Program-made: the position numbers and the translations under genes
NCBI GenBank assembly: GCA_947462335.1
Contig: OX381713.1
Span: forward strand, 23,862,381 to 23,926,380
Source: Harmothoe impar
Lineage: Eukaryota > Annelida > Polychaeta > Phyllodocida > Polynoidae
Reading direction: 5' to 3'
Length of the DNA stretch: 64,000 bases
In this document: positions 13,346 through 25,582 of the stretch, piece by piece
Position numbering within the stretch: the first letter of the stretch is position 1
Layout: each line of letters opens with the position of its first letter
The notes under the pieces: model-generated
The model's database searches: none
Told to the model about the DNA's origin: nothing
The model's input: only the letters and a program-made list of their open reading frames with translations

Positions 13346-14319
13346 CCAATCTGCCCTACTGGCGTCTCCCAACCCCCACACGCTGCCCTCTACTGAGTAG
13401 ATGAAGAGATAATCACCGACTATTGATGGTATAATTATATTAAGAGGGACCTTGTTGACATTGTCACTCAATAGCTTTGTGTTTTGGCTAGGGAGAAGGG
13501 GAGAGGATGCAGTGAGGGGGGAGATGGGTCGGCAATGAGGGAGAGGTACTGGGAGAAGGGGGAGGGGGGCATGCAAGGAGCGAATGAGAGATGAGGGAAG
13601 GGAGAAGAAGCAGGAAGAGGGAGGAGGAGAGAGATGGGGAGGGAATGGGAATAGGAGTGAGCTGCATGGGTGGTGGAGAGGGGTGTCCCTTATTAGATAA
13701 ATTCATGGCACTCACAATATGGTCTTTTGTAACCCATCCCTCCTGGTCTCCAATTAAAAAGCACATGGACACATTTAGATTCAGACATCAAAGAGCACCA
13801 ATTAGGGTCATGTTGAGAAGGCTGTCTGCTGCTGAATTAAAAGCTGCTGCTGCCCAGGGTAGACGCTATTATTTACTGTTGACAGATTCTCTACTCGGCT
13901 CTATTATTTTTAAGGACATTATGGTGTGGTGTGGTCGTGGATATTGTGACACTTTCAGGATAGCTGCATCTGTGTACATGTTCTTTGTTGTAGCAATGGA
14001 CTTTGGTCCGGAGTTTGGTACGATAGGTTAACATACAATTGAAACCGTTCAAAAATGTTATCATCATCAATTCATATATTATTGACACTGAAGTAACCTT
14101 TGACACATAGGAATAACACATTGACATTTCAATCATTGTCAGTAATCACAATCATATAATGCTATTTTAGATATGACCTCTATACTGACATTAAATGACA
14201 TTGTGACAACGCAGCCATTATCAACAATTAGTATACTTGTATGTCCTTCTATATATACATATATGTCTTTGATCACCCTGATGCATGAACCCAATTCTGG
14301 TAAGTAACTCGCCAGTGTT

Positions 14320-14415
14320 ACATTCAAGCATCATGCTGGCCCTTCGGGAGTATATCAATCCCGTAGGGTCCGCACGATGCATGCATGAATGCATCCCTGG
14401 GGAGTATAGCTATAA
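14320..14415. mobile_element. piggyBac-type MITE fragment, copy B
   Basis: This carries the palindromic core of the same family as 6005-6195, in reverse orientation: a GGGTCCGCACGATGCATGC arm, the ATCAATCCC centre and the TCATGCTGGCCC arm. The terminal CCCTTTAAGGGCC repeats are not recognisable, so it is a truncated or diverged copy just upstream of the LIM1 exon. Confidence 0.5.
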
Positions 14416-14497
14416 ACGGTTTAAATCTGATTATGTATAGTTCAGCTGATTCAAAATGACCATTTTAACCTTGACTTTTCGCTCTCTGCGCTTGCAG

Positions 14498-14700
14498 GGG
14501 TCGTTGTCTGGGAGTGAGACGGAACCCTCCCTATGTGCGGGGTGCGGGGGTAAGATCATAGACCGCTACTACCTGCTGGCCGTGGACAAACAATGGCACA
14601 TAAACTGTCTCAAATGCTGTGAGTGTAAACTCAGGCTGGACTCTGAACTCACGTGCTTCGCCAAGGATGGTTCCATATACTGCAAGGAGGATTATTACAG
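14498..14700 (+). CDS. Lhx2/9: Lhx2/9 LIM-homeobox protein, coding exon 2 (LIM1 domain)
   Basis: This exon encodes the first LIM zinc-binding domain. Counting from its first codon, the ligands are C13, C16, H34, C37 for the first zinc and C40, C43, C62, D65 for the second, a standard LIM pattern. The stretch LCAGCGGKI, DRYYLLAVDKQWH, CLKCCECKL and SELTCF-KDGSIYCKEDYYR is nearly identical to vertebrate Lhx2 and Lhx9, including the family-specific CAGCGGKI and KCCEC, so the assignment to Lhx2/9 (apterous) rather than another LIM-HD class is firm. LIM domains in these nuclear regulators bind the cofactor Ldb/Chip. The exon is bounded by CTTGCAG before 14498 and GTAGGT from 14701, and ends in phase 2 (AG of an Arg codon), matching exon 3. 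Confidence 0.96.
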
Positions 14701-14793
14701 GTAGGTCATGATGCAGGCACCATGGAGGATTTTTAAACATATTTTTATATATTTCATTATTATCATTATTGATGTTTTTACATTCCATATCTC

Positions 14794-14889
14794 AGTGGGC
14801 ACTGATTCAACAATGATTCAATGTTGAATCAGCACTGAATTAACGGTGACAACCAGGTTTCAATGTTGATTCCATGTTCTGTGCCCACT
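14794..14889. mobile_element. short palindromic MITE with AGTGGGCAC ends
   Basis: A 96-bp element starts AGTGGGCACTGATTCAAC and ends GTTCTGTGCCCACT, so its ends are inverted repeats (AGTGGGCAC/GTGCCCACT). The interior continues the partial symmetry with ATTCAATGTTGA-type words. A diverged copy occurs at 33909-33995 inside another element. There is no coding capacity. Target duplications are not clear, so the superfamily is undetermined. Confidence 0.6.
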
Positions 14890-16279
14890 AGGATTCTCGA
14901 GATGCTCAAGTTCACGTAGAGGCGATTGCCTACGGTTGAAAGAACATAATGTGAGCTCAGAATGGTCGTGGAGATAGAAGATTGTGTTATCATTTTATGT
15001 AATGTTTGTTCCTGATATTTGAATTTGGAATTTGGAAAGAGGTTACAGTACCTGTATATTTTATTTTGAGGAGATCCAAAAGCCATTCTGAGAAGAAAAC
15101 AGTGATGAATTTATCATAACGTTAGGAGGAGGAGGAGGTTATTGGGTAGGGTTGGAAATACTTATTTGACAAATTTGAAGTGTTATAATAGAAGGGCATC
15201 TCAATATTGTATCAGTCCCAAAATCAGGAGCTGTTGCTACTCGGAACATGTTGTTGATGGTTCCAGTTTCTAAATCTGGAGCAGTCAGTAGCAAAGGAAG
15301 TAAATTGAATGGAAGGGTGGGTTATATGCCAAGGATATATATGGCTCAAAAGGTCTTACCCTGTGCACCAGTCCTTTACATGGCCATAGGGTCATGTTAC
15401 TTCATACTCAAGAGGGTGACCTACTGAATTTTCCCAGTGTGTCATGAACAGATGAATAGGTTGAAAAGGGGGCCATTTTTGCCTGAAACCCAAGCCATCG
15501 GGCTCATAATAAAGGGACACATGTGTGGAAAAGATGCCCCATGAATGACTGTCTTGGTGTACCTGCCAGCCAGCCAGTAGCTCGTAGAGATCCATACATC
15601 CTAGATGTCTTGTGTAATGCATGGTAATCTATACAGGACTGGCAGGACTGTAAGGTCAGATTACCATTGACCTTGCAGTACATGTATGTCTTCTGAAGTA
15701 TGTAGGCAGAAGAAATCCTGCTTAGCCTTAGGCCAAAAAAGCAAAAGCAAAAAGACACGTTACCTGGCCAAATTTATATTTTTAATGAGATGAACTTTTG
15801 CCACTTTTGCTTCAATTATAGATCTATAGGTGGTAGGTCCTTCCAAAAATATCATGTGAATATCATAATGATGATGTAAGGTATGGTTGATAGAAACACA
15901 ATTAGGCCTATAATGTTATTAAATGAGGAATGGGAAGACTCGATATCCAGGATACAGGCGTTCGAGAAGGTTGATAGACTGTTGAGGGTATGCCTGTAGG
16001 CTGTACTCCCATGGGAACCCCTCCCCACTGCTCCAGGCGCTCATTGGTATTTGCACTAAGGAGCTTGACAGCAGAGCAAGTTGTCAATAATTCCCAGTAA
16101 AGCTTCCTGTGAAGTTCAGGATGGTGATCAAAACAAGACCAAATAGCCTCGAACACAAGCCGTCAGCGTTCCCGGAACTTGATCACTCTCCACTCTTGAC
16201 CCCGTCACTCTCAACCCACTCCCAGTGTCTAATTACATCTTGCTCAGATCAGTCACTCTCCTGCACCTTTTTTATACCC

Positions 16280-16640
16280 AAAACAAGATGGCGCGAAAAA
16301 GCAGACGACAATTTTCAGAATATCCCCCTCTCCAGGCAGGCAGCTATAAAATACTAAAACGGTCATTGGCGCCTGCGGGGCCAGTTCTAGTGATAATACA
16401 ATAAACTAATTGGCACCAGACCTGAGCGATAATGGGTGAATCGATCAGAGCTGCGGGCAGAAACTTGATCTGTCGCATCTCATGGCTGCGGTCAGTCACG
16501 ACGAGGCGTCGCCGTCGCCGCCATTGCTGCTACTGCTGCTGGTCTCCGGCGCGCTGGTTATCACTGACAAGCCGGCGTCCGGTTACCAGCGACGTCTGCA
16601 GCACCGGAAGTGGCCATCACAACGCCGCTTGGCGAGGTCT
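16280..16640. other. intronic CpG islet with YY1-, ETS-type and GCAGACGAC words
   Basis: The left edge has AACAAGATGGCGCG (YY1-like) directly before AAGCAGACGACAATTTTC (from about 16300). The CpG-dense core follows at about 16430-16630 and includes CACCGGAAGTGGCC (ETS/GABP-like). Two reading frames cross it but neither resembles a known protein. It could be an enhancer or an unannotated promoter. Confidence 0.4.
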
Positions 16641-19600
16641 TGGTGTGTTATGGCTGTATTATCGCTCATAAGTAGAGGACAGACTGCTGGTGGTAATTAG
16701 GTGTTTATTCTGAGCTCGTGACAAGGCACAAAGATGACCTGTAGCGTGTAGGTCGGGGAGATATGGCATGTGCGTCTGACTTGTGGACATATTCCACCTG
16801 TTGTAGTGACACTTTTAATAGGATACACGTCTGAATTCTGATTTCATCAAGTTGCTATACTGTCTCTTGTCGTAATAACATAGATGCCACTTTTCCTACT
16901 TTTGTAGGGGCTCCTAAGTTTTCGCTAGGAATCTTATTAATTCCCTTTAGAAAAAAAACCTGACAAATTGGAAGATACAACCGAATTTCTGTTAGTGAGT
17001 GCCATCTCTGGATTACTTTGGCTATGTTCAAGTCTGCTGTATTTGGCATTTACTTTCTCACCCTAAAGTCAGTTAAAGTCCTTTCCACCTGAACCACTGG
17101 GAGACATTGCAAAAGAGTTTGACATATCTACCATTAGAAGTCAACCGCATCTGAACATTGCTGAACTGACCTCAATCTCCCTCAGCATTTTGAAGTATTT
17201 CTCTGAGATATTCTCTTGATATAATCAGAAGTGTGTGCTTCTCCTTCTGGCTTGGTGCAACAAAGCTATCAGGTTCCCTGGGCCTGCTATTGAATCCATC
17301 CACCTCATGCCTGTAAAAACCTGCAGGAAAGGTCACCTGGGCTGGATCCTCTGGTTTTGTTTATGTGCACTTCTATAGGGATGTAGCAGCTCAGCTATAG
17401 GGCATCATAGAAAGAGCAGCAGTGAATGAGAATAGAATTATACTTCTTTTCATTGCTGGTTCAACTGGCAATTGACTGCTGAAACAAACTAGAATGAGTT
17501 GAGAGTTACCAGAGCCAGTCTTATCCGTCGGGGGGGGGGGGGGCAAAATGGCAGCCTACACTAGATTGCAAGTTACATCCTTACAGCTCTATGACTTCTG
17601 TGGCCAGGGAGCGGTGAAGACTAGATTTTATCCTTGTAAGCTGGCGACTGACAGATTACTGACAGTTCACCCATAGCTATGGCTTAATACTAAGCCTTAA
17701 AGTAAGTGTATGGGGGCTTACATATCAAAGCTTAAAGGTTAGATGTGTCCACTGTAAGCTGCTAAATGCCCAGGAGTCAGGCTGTGTAAAATAGTTTCAA
17801 CTCATGTACTCATACTCTCAGCTGATTCATATTACTGGAATATCCCCTGATTGAAACTGTTTGAGGACACACATTCATCTCAAATTACTAGCGATAAATG
17901 GTGATTTTCTTCACTATCCAAAAGTAATAATTGTACTACATTGCCATGGTAGCCTCCTGGTTTGAGGTATTAGGTCATTTTGGAATGTCGTGACCATATG
18001 AGTGATCCTTTATATATCCCGTATTTACCTATTCTGAGAATTCGATTTCTCTGCTTATGTTGTAAGTTTTCCATAGGTCAGAGCAGGATTTAAGAAGATC
18101 TGAATAATATACATACTTGAAAGCATTCCCTACTAGTATTCCATCGTCCCTCCATCGTCCTATCCTGAATATACATGTTAACAAATGCACATGTGGCGTA
18201 TGGATAGGTTGGCCTAGTGTACATCTACTTATAGTGATGTGCTATAGTACAGTATAGGTCAGCCAGAAGGTGCTACGTACTACTCTCAACATCTGTTATA
18301 ATGAGAATAGTGGGAAAGGGTAGAGAAGTATGAAAGAGAAAGAGGTAGGGAGGTTAGGCTATGGGGAGGTGTTGGGGTTAGGGGAAAATCAGGAGGTAAA
18401 GAAGTAAGAGGGAGGGTAGGGGGCGAAGGTGTGATAGGAGGAGGGGAGAGAAGGGAGAGGGGAAGGGGAGGGGGTTTAGAAATTCTACCAACTGCAGCTA
18501 CCCCCTCAGGAGCTCTCCACGCCCCCTTCACACATCACCACAAAGGTGCTCATACATTTATGCATGAGGCAGAGTCTGAGGTCCTTAAAGATGATGACCT
18601 TTTTAGGCTGGAGGACTAGGGGCATCCTTTATATGACACATGTCTTTGTCTGAGATTTAGCAGAACTTACACCATAGACCTACAAAATCATGTCTAACAT
18701 ATATACATAGATAAGAATATAGAGTGAACAGCAGTTAACAAGTGATGTTGATATCAGAGAGTTCGGCTGTACAATGCCTGTTCATGTGCTGAATTCTGAC
18801 GCACATGCCTTCAAAGTCATTCAATATCAATTATGTCTATATTCCATTATCAAAACAAATGCCTTTGCCAAGGGCTTTTGCCAAGTCCTATAGCTGCAAG
18901 AGCCCTGTCAAACACTGTCTGTCATCAATAACAAAGAGTGTCTGCCACTCTACACCAACCTTCACTGTCATGGGGCACCCACCAGATGCTTCCCTTGCTC
19001 TGCCCCAGAGACTTAAGCCATAACCTGATCTGCAATGTACCACCTGACAGAGAACCCAGGAGTCACCCCTCCAGCACCTCACCTGGCCACCATCCATACC
19101 ACACATACTTAGGGGCACCTGGAGGAAGGGGATGGGAGTGGGGGTGAAAAGCACTCCACTGCTGGATATCCTGCTTTCGTTTGTTTGGGTTGGTTATTTG
19201 CATCTCTGCTCCAAGTTGTCCGTCCTTACACATTTAACTGGAATCGAAGGCACTGACCATTACAATATTGGTAAAAACTTTGTGTGTATAGCTATTGAGA
19301 GGAGGTGATTGTATGTGATGGGGTTAGGAAGTTGGACAGGTACTCTAATAACTTTTTGTCACCACGTTCTCATCTCTACCAACTGCCTATATTGGGGCAG
19401 AGATGTAGCATAAGAGCCAGTCTGAGAGCAATAGGAGCAAAGATTTGGGGGAGAAGGGGAGAATCTTATCTCCTCCCAGGCCTCTGAGTCTCACTCTTAT
19501 CTTGGGTCCTCAATAACGTTAGTTCTCCTGATGGCCGCAGCAGACGCGTGGCGCTGTCTGTCAGTTTGGCTGTCTGAGAGGATGTTACAGTCTGCGCATG

Positions 19601-20507
19601 CGTGGTTGTCATGAAGATGTGAGTGAGGAGTCATGGGAAGTGAAACAGACCGGTGTAGATAGAGGGGTGGCGGAGGTACAGGAGGAAAGGTGCTGGGATG
19701 AAGTGAGATGTACAGCGTAAGCTAAGTTACCCCCGGCTACGTTATCACTCCTTTGGTCCTTATCACCAACATAAAACAACAACATAGAGCGACATAACTT
19801 CAAATATGAGTCTTTGAGTACCACTGAAAAGGGGGGCATTTACGCTATTATGGCACCATCATACATTCTGACATTTCTGCAATGTCATCAATTTCCAATA
19901 TTTTATTGATGACACCAACCTTGAAAGCTGTATATGCAGGTGAATAACTGAGGCATTGGGCCTATGTTTATTGTCTTAAAATTCATGTGCCCAGTATCAC
20001 ACTTAAGTAGGATATGATCCATTCATGAAGACACCAATCTAAGTATGACATACTCACCATGCTGTACATTATGTACCAACCAAAACCAACATCTATTCCC
20101 ACCCCTTAGTACCCTCCCAAATTTATTCTGAATACTATGGTCTATTACAGTCTATTACAGTTCGCTTTCAGGCCCAAGCTATGGTCCTGTCATACACAAT
20201 CTAGATGGTCAACCTGAAAACTTACGAGATCAGCAATACGAGATCCCTACTTCTATACCTACAAAACATCCAACTTCAGGTTCTACCCCTCCCCTTATCC
20301 CCCCCCCCCCCCCCGCCCTCCCCTCTACCCCGACCCTGCCAACAACAGCTGCTCCGGGCGGTGTCTCCAGGCAGCAACATGGCGGTGTCTCATTCATTAT
20401 TCACCCTGGAGGAAGATCGTTTTCCCGGTCTCACCAGCCTTAATGAAACTGAGGTCATTCTGCACCTCACCCCCTCCACTCACCCAGCCACCCTCCATCA
20501 TCCTTAA

Positions 20508-20720
20508 CCCTTTAATGACGACCTAGTGCTTTAAAGTGCCATGTCATCTGCAGTCATGATTCATGATGCATCCCAGTTACTCACCAGTGTTGCATTTATG
20601 CATCATGCTGACCATTGGGGTTGATACACTCCCACTGGGTCAGCATTATACACCAATGCAGCGCTGGCGACTGACGAGCTACTTGCCAGCAATGCATTGG
20701 TGCAACATGGCAACTAAAGT
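20508..20720. mobile_element. piggyBac-type MITE, copy C
   Basis: TTAA at 20504-20507 is followed by CCCTTTAATGACGACC. The family core then appears at about 20594-20650: GCATCATGCTGACC, GGGGTTGATACACTCCC and GGGTCAGCATTAT. The right terminus is not recognisable, so the end coordinate is approximate. It resembles the element at 6005-6195. Confidence 0.55.
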
Positions 20721-21469
20721 CAATATAACTCAGGTATTGAAATATCTTTGGAGAGTGTCCAATATCGATATGGGTAGACATGTATGGAAGTCTGATTTCA
20801 TGTGATATAGATTAAGGATGCGATTTGTCAGAGCTGATCTAGCATCATATGCCTTATCAGTACCACGTTGTTGTCCATTTCTATGATGTATTACTAAAGG
20901 GTATAACCAGGTATGTCTACACCAATACTGTGCCCACCAGACTATGCTCACAGCTATATGTACCACTGTGTGCCAACAGAGAGCAACTGAGTAGCTCACC
21001 GAGGAACTGAATGAGCAGACTGGGGCACGTGCCACTAAGTGAGAGCCAACTAAGTGCTGGGTACTCTGACAATCGTTATCATGTCATCTATACCCAGGCT
21101 ATAAATCTAGTTGGAGTATTCTGTTTCTAGTCTCCTTTCAAGGTGGCTGATCCTAAATGGCTGACCTACAACATTGACTGATAGAGTGCAGTTACTGTCA
21201 CAGTTTTTGGCATGTCTTATTCCAGTAACTTCATAATAATGCACACCATTTTCACATTACCCTATATAATCTGCGATGAGCATGTCTAGGCACCCGCCCC
21301 CCCCCCTGAGTTGCTGAATGAAGTCCGCCTATTCAATCGGCAATGTGTACAAAGCAGCTCCAATGCAAATGCCTCGTAAGACTCAACAATCTCCATAGAC
21401 TCAGTGCATAGTTTTCCTTAAGTCCACTCACCACTATATGTCATGCTTTGAGCAGTTCTTCATGAGCAT

Positions 21470-21720
21470 TCCCCGCCGCGCCCGAGCTGCTCCGTGACTT
21501 GCTCCCCAAGTCGCTCGCTGCAGGCGGCGGCTCTGGCTGCCTGCAGCTCGGGCATGCTCGGCTCTGCTCGGCTCTGCTCGGCTCTGCTCGGCTCTGCTCG
21601 GCGCGGGGGTCGGCGCCGCCCACCGTCGGCTCCCGCGGAGAGGCATGTCCGGCCGCCGACGACCCGCCGCGCCGCGCGATACGGGCGACCGCGCCCCGTC
21701 TACTGCCGATGACGGAGAGG
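21470..21720. other. intronic CpG islet
   Basis: A GC- and CpG-dense patch of about 250 bp includes a 10-bp tandem repeat at 21551-21601 and CGCCGCGCGATACGG-type sequence. Overlapping open frames on both strands (Arg/Ser/Pro-rich) arise from the composition and do not look like proteins. It is a possible regulatory element. Confidence 0.4.
21551..21601. repeat. 10-bp tandem repeat GCTCTGCTCG
   Basis: Four exact copies of GCTCTGCTCG begin at 21561, 21571, 21581 and 21591, preceded by one degenerate copy. The array lies within a CpG islet. Confidence 0.92.
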
Positions 21721-22429
21721 CTGGGTGCTGAGGGATTGCATTGCAACTTGCCAGATCTGTTGTGACTGGAGGGGTATCTTTATTTTATTTGTCTATATGT
21801 TGTTTGAGCATGGTTCATTACTCTCCGTCCATTGACCTTTTTCAATTGCCGTGACCTCAAATAGCCTTTCATTGGCAATTTCAAACAGTCATTAGCTAGC
21901 AAGGTTGTATGGACATTGCCTCGGAACTGCATCGTATTTCGCCAATTGCCGATTGCTTTCTTCCCAATAACTTTGAGTACATTGCCTTTTGGCCATCGTT
22001 GGTTTATAGCCCAGTGCTTCCTGGCCCTCATCTTCGATGCTCTAAGCACCTGATGGTTAGTTATGACACTGTATCCGTCTGTCTTACCTCCTCACCAGCC
22101 CCAGGAGGTCGGCAGGGAGGCTCCAGGGCTGCCCAAAGCAGGCAACCGCATCCAGCCCCTGCTGACTCCCTCTCCAGGAGCGTCACCACCCCACTGGAGG
22201 TTGGGGGAGCCCCGTGGAGGAGGGATGTTAGGCTGATAGCTCGGGGCTGATAGTGCATAGAACGGTGTATACATACACCTCCCTATTCATGGGAGTGAGG
22301 TTTGACTCTGGGAACCAGTCATCAACATGACAAGATGGCGGCCTACACAGAGTTACCACTCACACCCTATATCATCTGTAGCAGGAGCAGGACATCCACA
22401 TTGTCGGCAACATTCCTCCCCTTGTCCCA

Positions 22430-22665
22430 GCATCGTCGGCAGTAGCGACTGAGATGTCAACGCCCGTTTACTACCCCCGCCCGCCCAACGTCCCAGCGAC
22501 GATGTATGGCCAGCGGAAGCGCGTCCATCACCCAACCGGAAGTGCCGACCCTGCCGACTTCCGGTGGCTGTGCGCGCGCAGGCGGAAGCGGTGCGGGAAG
22601 TCGGGGCGTATTAAACATGCAGGAGGCCCATTTCCCGGCGGCGGACGCGCGGCTAGACGGGCTAG
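22430..22665. other. intronic CpG islet with ETS- and NRF1-like sites
   Basis: CpG-dense sequence with ACCGGAAGTGCC, an inverted ACTTCCGGTGG immediately after it, and TGCGCGCGCA. The divergent ETS-type pair is typical of GABP-regulated promoters, but no gene starts here in a recognisable way. Confidence 0.4.
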
Positions 22666-25389
22666 GGGCTGCCTGGGTTTAATTACATTATTTATTTATC
22701 TACCCACCTACGCCCCCCTCCCCTTCTTCTTATCCCTGCCTTCCCCATCAACCCTATAGTCTGTTTGTTCTTGTTGAGGTGCGTTTTTATCCTCATGATG
22801 AGTTACGGTGGGTTACGATCCACGTAAATCCTTCCATCAGTAGTATTTGGTGGTGGATTTCTATAAATCAGAGGAAATCGATCCAACCATCAAAGTACAC
22901 AGGTCTAAAATGTTAAATCATTTCAACATTGTCTCCAATACACTGATTGAACTTCAGACTTTATACAGAAGAATGTATATTCATATAGATAATTCAGCTC
23001 GCAGATTTCCTGTACTGATTTATCCCAATGCAGAGTCACATACATTATGTGGATCCTGTGATTTTAGCAGCTCTGCCTCGTGCAAATGTACATAAATGAA
23101 GGTGTACTCCAATAATCAAGTTTAAGTTTTGTATTTCGCCATGCCTCATGGGTTCTATAAACGATGCAATGTGTGATTGCTCTACTTTGAGAGCTCATAG
23201 ATATAGTAAACACATGCTTGCAGCTGAGAGAGTTCTCCAGCAGACGACTTTTGGCCATGTCACGTGTCACACAGCTGTCACATGACTGGGACAAAATGGC
23301 GGTCACCTTGTTGTTATTGTTTCTGCTGCTAATAGGGATGATAATCTTCTGACCAGGTCACAAAGCTACAGTTCCATGTACAAGTAGAATTACCTGAACC
23401 CAATGCAAATTAAAAGTGGTATTTGCTATTTTCCTTCTCTGTTCAATAGAATGGAAACCATTGGAAAATGTCACGATTACAGTATACTATAAGTGTATGT
23501 CAATTTGTATTCACTCAACCAGTGTCAATACAAACCAGTGAGTAATTTCCTGCAAACTCTCGAGCAGGAGTAGTAATCTGAGACAGTAGCCTGAGGGGAG
23601 GGGGTGGGGCAGTGGGTCCTCCTGTAGATCAGGTGTCTACCAACTTACCAAGTACTGTAGTTGATGGTAGCAGGGAGACAAGAGTCAAAGGCTAACCTAC
23701 CAGTCCACACAGGGATGGTTTAGCAAATTTAACACACAATACATGAAGGCATTCATACAGATAAATGTGACAATAGATTATATAGACTAACATCGATGGG
23801 GTATCATATTATTTAGAGAATATATAGCCAGCTTAGTAATCGACAAATTTCATGGAGGTGACTAAATGGTAAAAAGAACAGCTAAAACATGAACTTGTCT
23901 TGTAGAGTAGGCCATGTTTACAGGATGTAAACGTATCTATAACTCTGGCACCATAAAAGCTAGTTGTTATTCTGATTACAAGCAAGATGTGTTACATGGC
24001 TAAAAGTCGTCTGCTGATCACATATAGAAGAGAACTCAAAGTGCTTTGTGTCTCTGCTGCTTCCACTGTAGTACTAGCCCTACTCATAGGAGTGAGGCAC
24101 CGCAGGAAGCAGCCTGCTGCCGTGTCCCTGGGGGACAAGATGGCGGCCTACAGTACACGACCAGCTTCACTCCTATAACTAAACAGAAATGTCAGAAAAA
24201 GCTACAAGTGTTTGGGGATTCTAAACATAAAGATCTCAGTCTAAGCTCACAACCTAAATCTGAATAGGCAACTCTAGATTTCACAGACAGTTAACATTTA
24301 GGCATCGCACAACTGAGCCCCGTTAGATCTTTGACAGCTGAGAGTCAGGCAGTGATTGACACTCTCCAAACTGAGGTTCTACTAGTGGCTAGGTGGCTGT
24401 GGGTGGAGAGTGAGGATGATTGACAGGTGCTGACCTACTTTGTCACATGTTGCCATCTGTGCTCTCTTGTCATTGCCACCACCAGAGTAGCAACAAAAAT
24501 AAAATTTTGTGAAAAAAAAATGAATTAAAAAGGAGACTTTAGTCTGCAGTCCTGTTTCAGTCCAGAACGTGTTATTCTCAGCATAGTTCCTTCCGCGCTG
24601 TTTCAGGCGCTGAGCTAATATTTGTAGGCGTCTTAATCTTTTCGCTCTTTAGAGTTTATCTTTTTATTTAATCTTTTTCTCAGCAGCTAGTGCAGGCTTC
24701 TCGTGTGCTGGGATATCTTTTAAAGTGTGACATGATGTAAATATAGACGGCATTGTACATGCCCCTACCTATAGTTCGGAGTTGTCCAGGGCCCTGGGGA
24801 AATGAGAGAAGGAGCTATGTTTGTATGTACATGTATGGAGAATGGCATATACCATCCTAATTGGTCACACCATGGAGGCCGCCATTTTGCACCCCGCCCT
24901 CCCCGAGATTTTGCTTGGTTCATGCACTACTCCTGTGACTTAGTCTATAGCAGGAGTTCGATGCTAGCCCCAGCTGTTACAAGCAAAAATAGCCAGTGAG
25001 ATAGCATGGACATAGCATCCACGAGGAAGTGCTACTGGTGGAATGGCCCTAGAACCATCCTATACACTCTTATACATGTACACATAGCAATGGTGGCTGG
25101 GTTAGTCAGCAGGGGATTGTACCCTAGTGAAAGCCACCCCTGGGACCTACTGGGGTGCTGGCCCTCTATTCTCTAAGCCTATTGAGATACAACATAACGG
25201 GATATGCCTACTACCTTTAGGCAGTCAAATTCTAGAAGTCCACCCTTCATGAGAAAGGCTCCTGCTGTAGTCTGTGAGGGATTAGATAATACCATCGACG
25301 TTTTGTTGAGGGTTCCCTATGTATATGATGCCATATTTCTATTCTTCCCATGCATGACGTTCTGCAATTTTGGCCATTCAAGGTATTAA

Positions 25390-25582
25390 TTTTCTAGGCA
25401 TGATGTATGAATGCAGCCCTTCTAACCAGCGCTGCACTCATGCATCATGGCGACCCATCGGAAGTGATATTACCCCCATGGGGTCGGCATGTAACACCGA
25501 TGCAGCACTGCCAAGTTATTTTTGCTATGGTTGCAATGATACTTCATGGCGACAAAGGGGATACTATTAATGAATTAAAGGG
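25390..25582. mobile_element. piggyBac-type MITE, copy D
   Basis: TTAA at 25386-25389 lies to the left, and the right end is AATTAAAGGG followed by TTAG, a variant of the target duplication. The core words CATGCATCATGGCGACC and ATGGGGTCGGCATG are the same as in the other copies. The left terminus has lost the CCCTTTAA repeat. Confidence 0.55.

Larger units (their letters stand above)
8800..14497 (+). other. Lhx2/9 intron 1 (5.7 kb)
   Basis: It runs from GTGAGT at 8800 to the pyrimidine-rich acceptor CTTGCAG ending at 14497, phase 0. It holds an AT-rich tandem repeat (10470-10587), a small group of ACGTGT/TTACACGT words (about 10245-10335), CpG-rich islets at 12420-12500, 12650-12790 and 13190-13345, purine-rich low complexity at 13490-13680 and a piggyBac-type MITE fragment near 14320. 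No protein-coding gene or RNA gene is recognisable inside it. Confidence 0.75.

Noticed and set aside
13591..14031. 146-codon + strand frame in intron 1
   Set aside because: The start is purine-rich low complexity (Arg/Glu/Gly) and the rest matches nothing I know; it is probably chance.
21780..22049. Lys/Arg-rich - strand frame of 89 codons
   Set aside because: It follows repeated CATTGCC/CAATTGCC words and has no recognisable motif; too weak to call.
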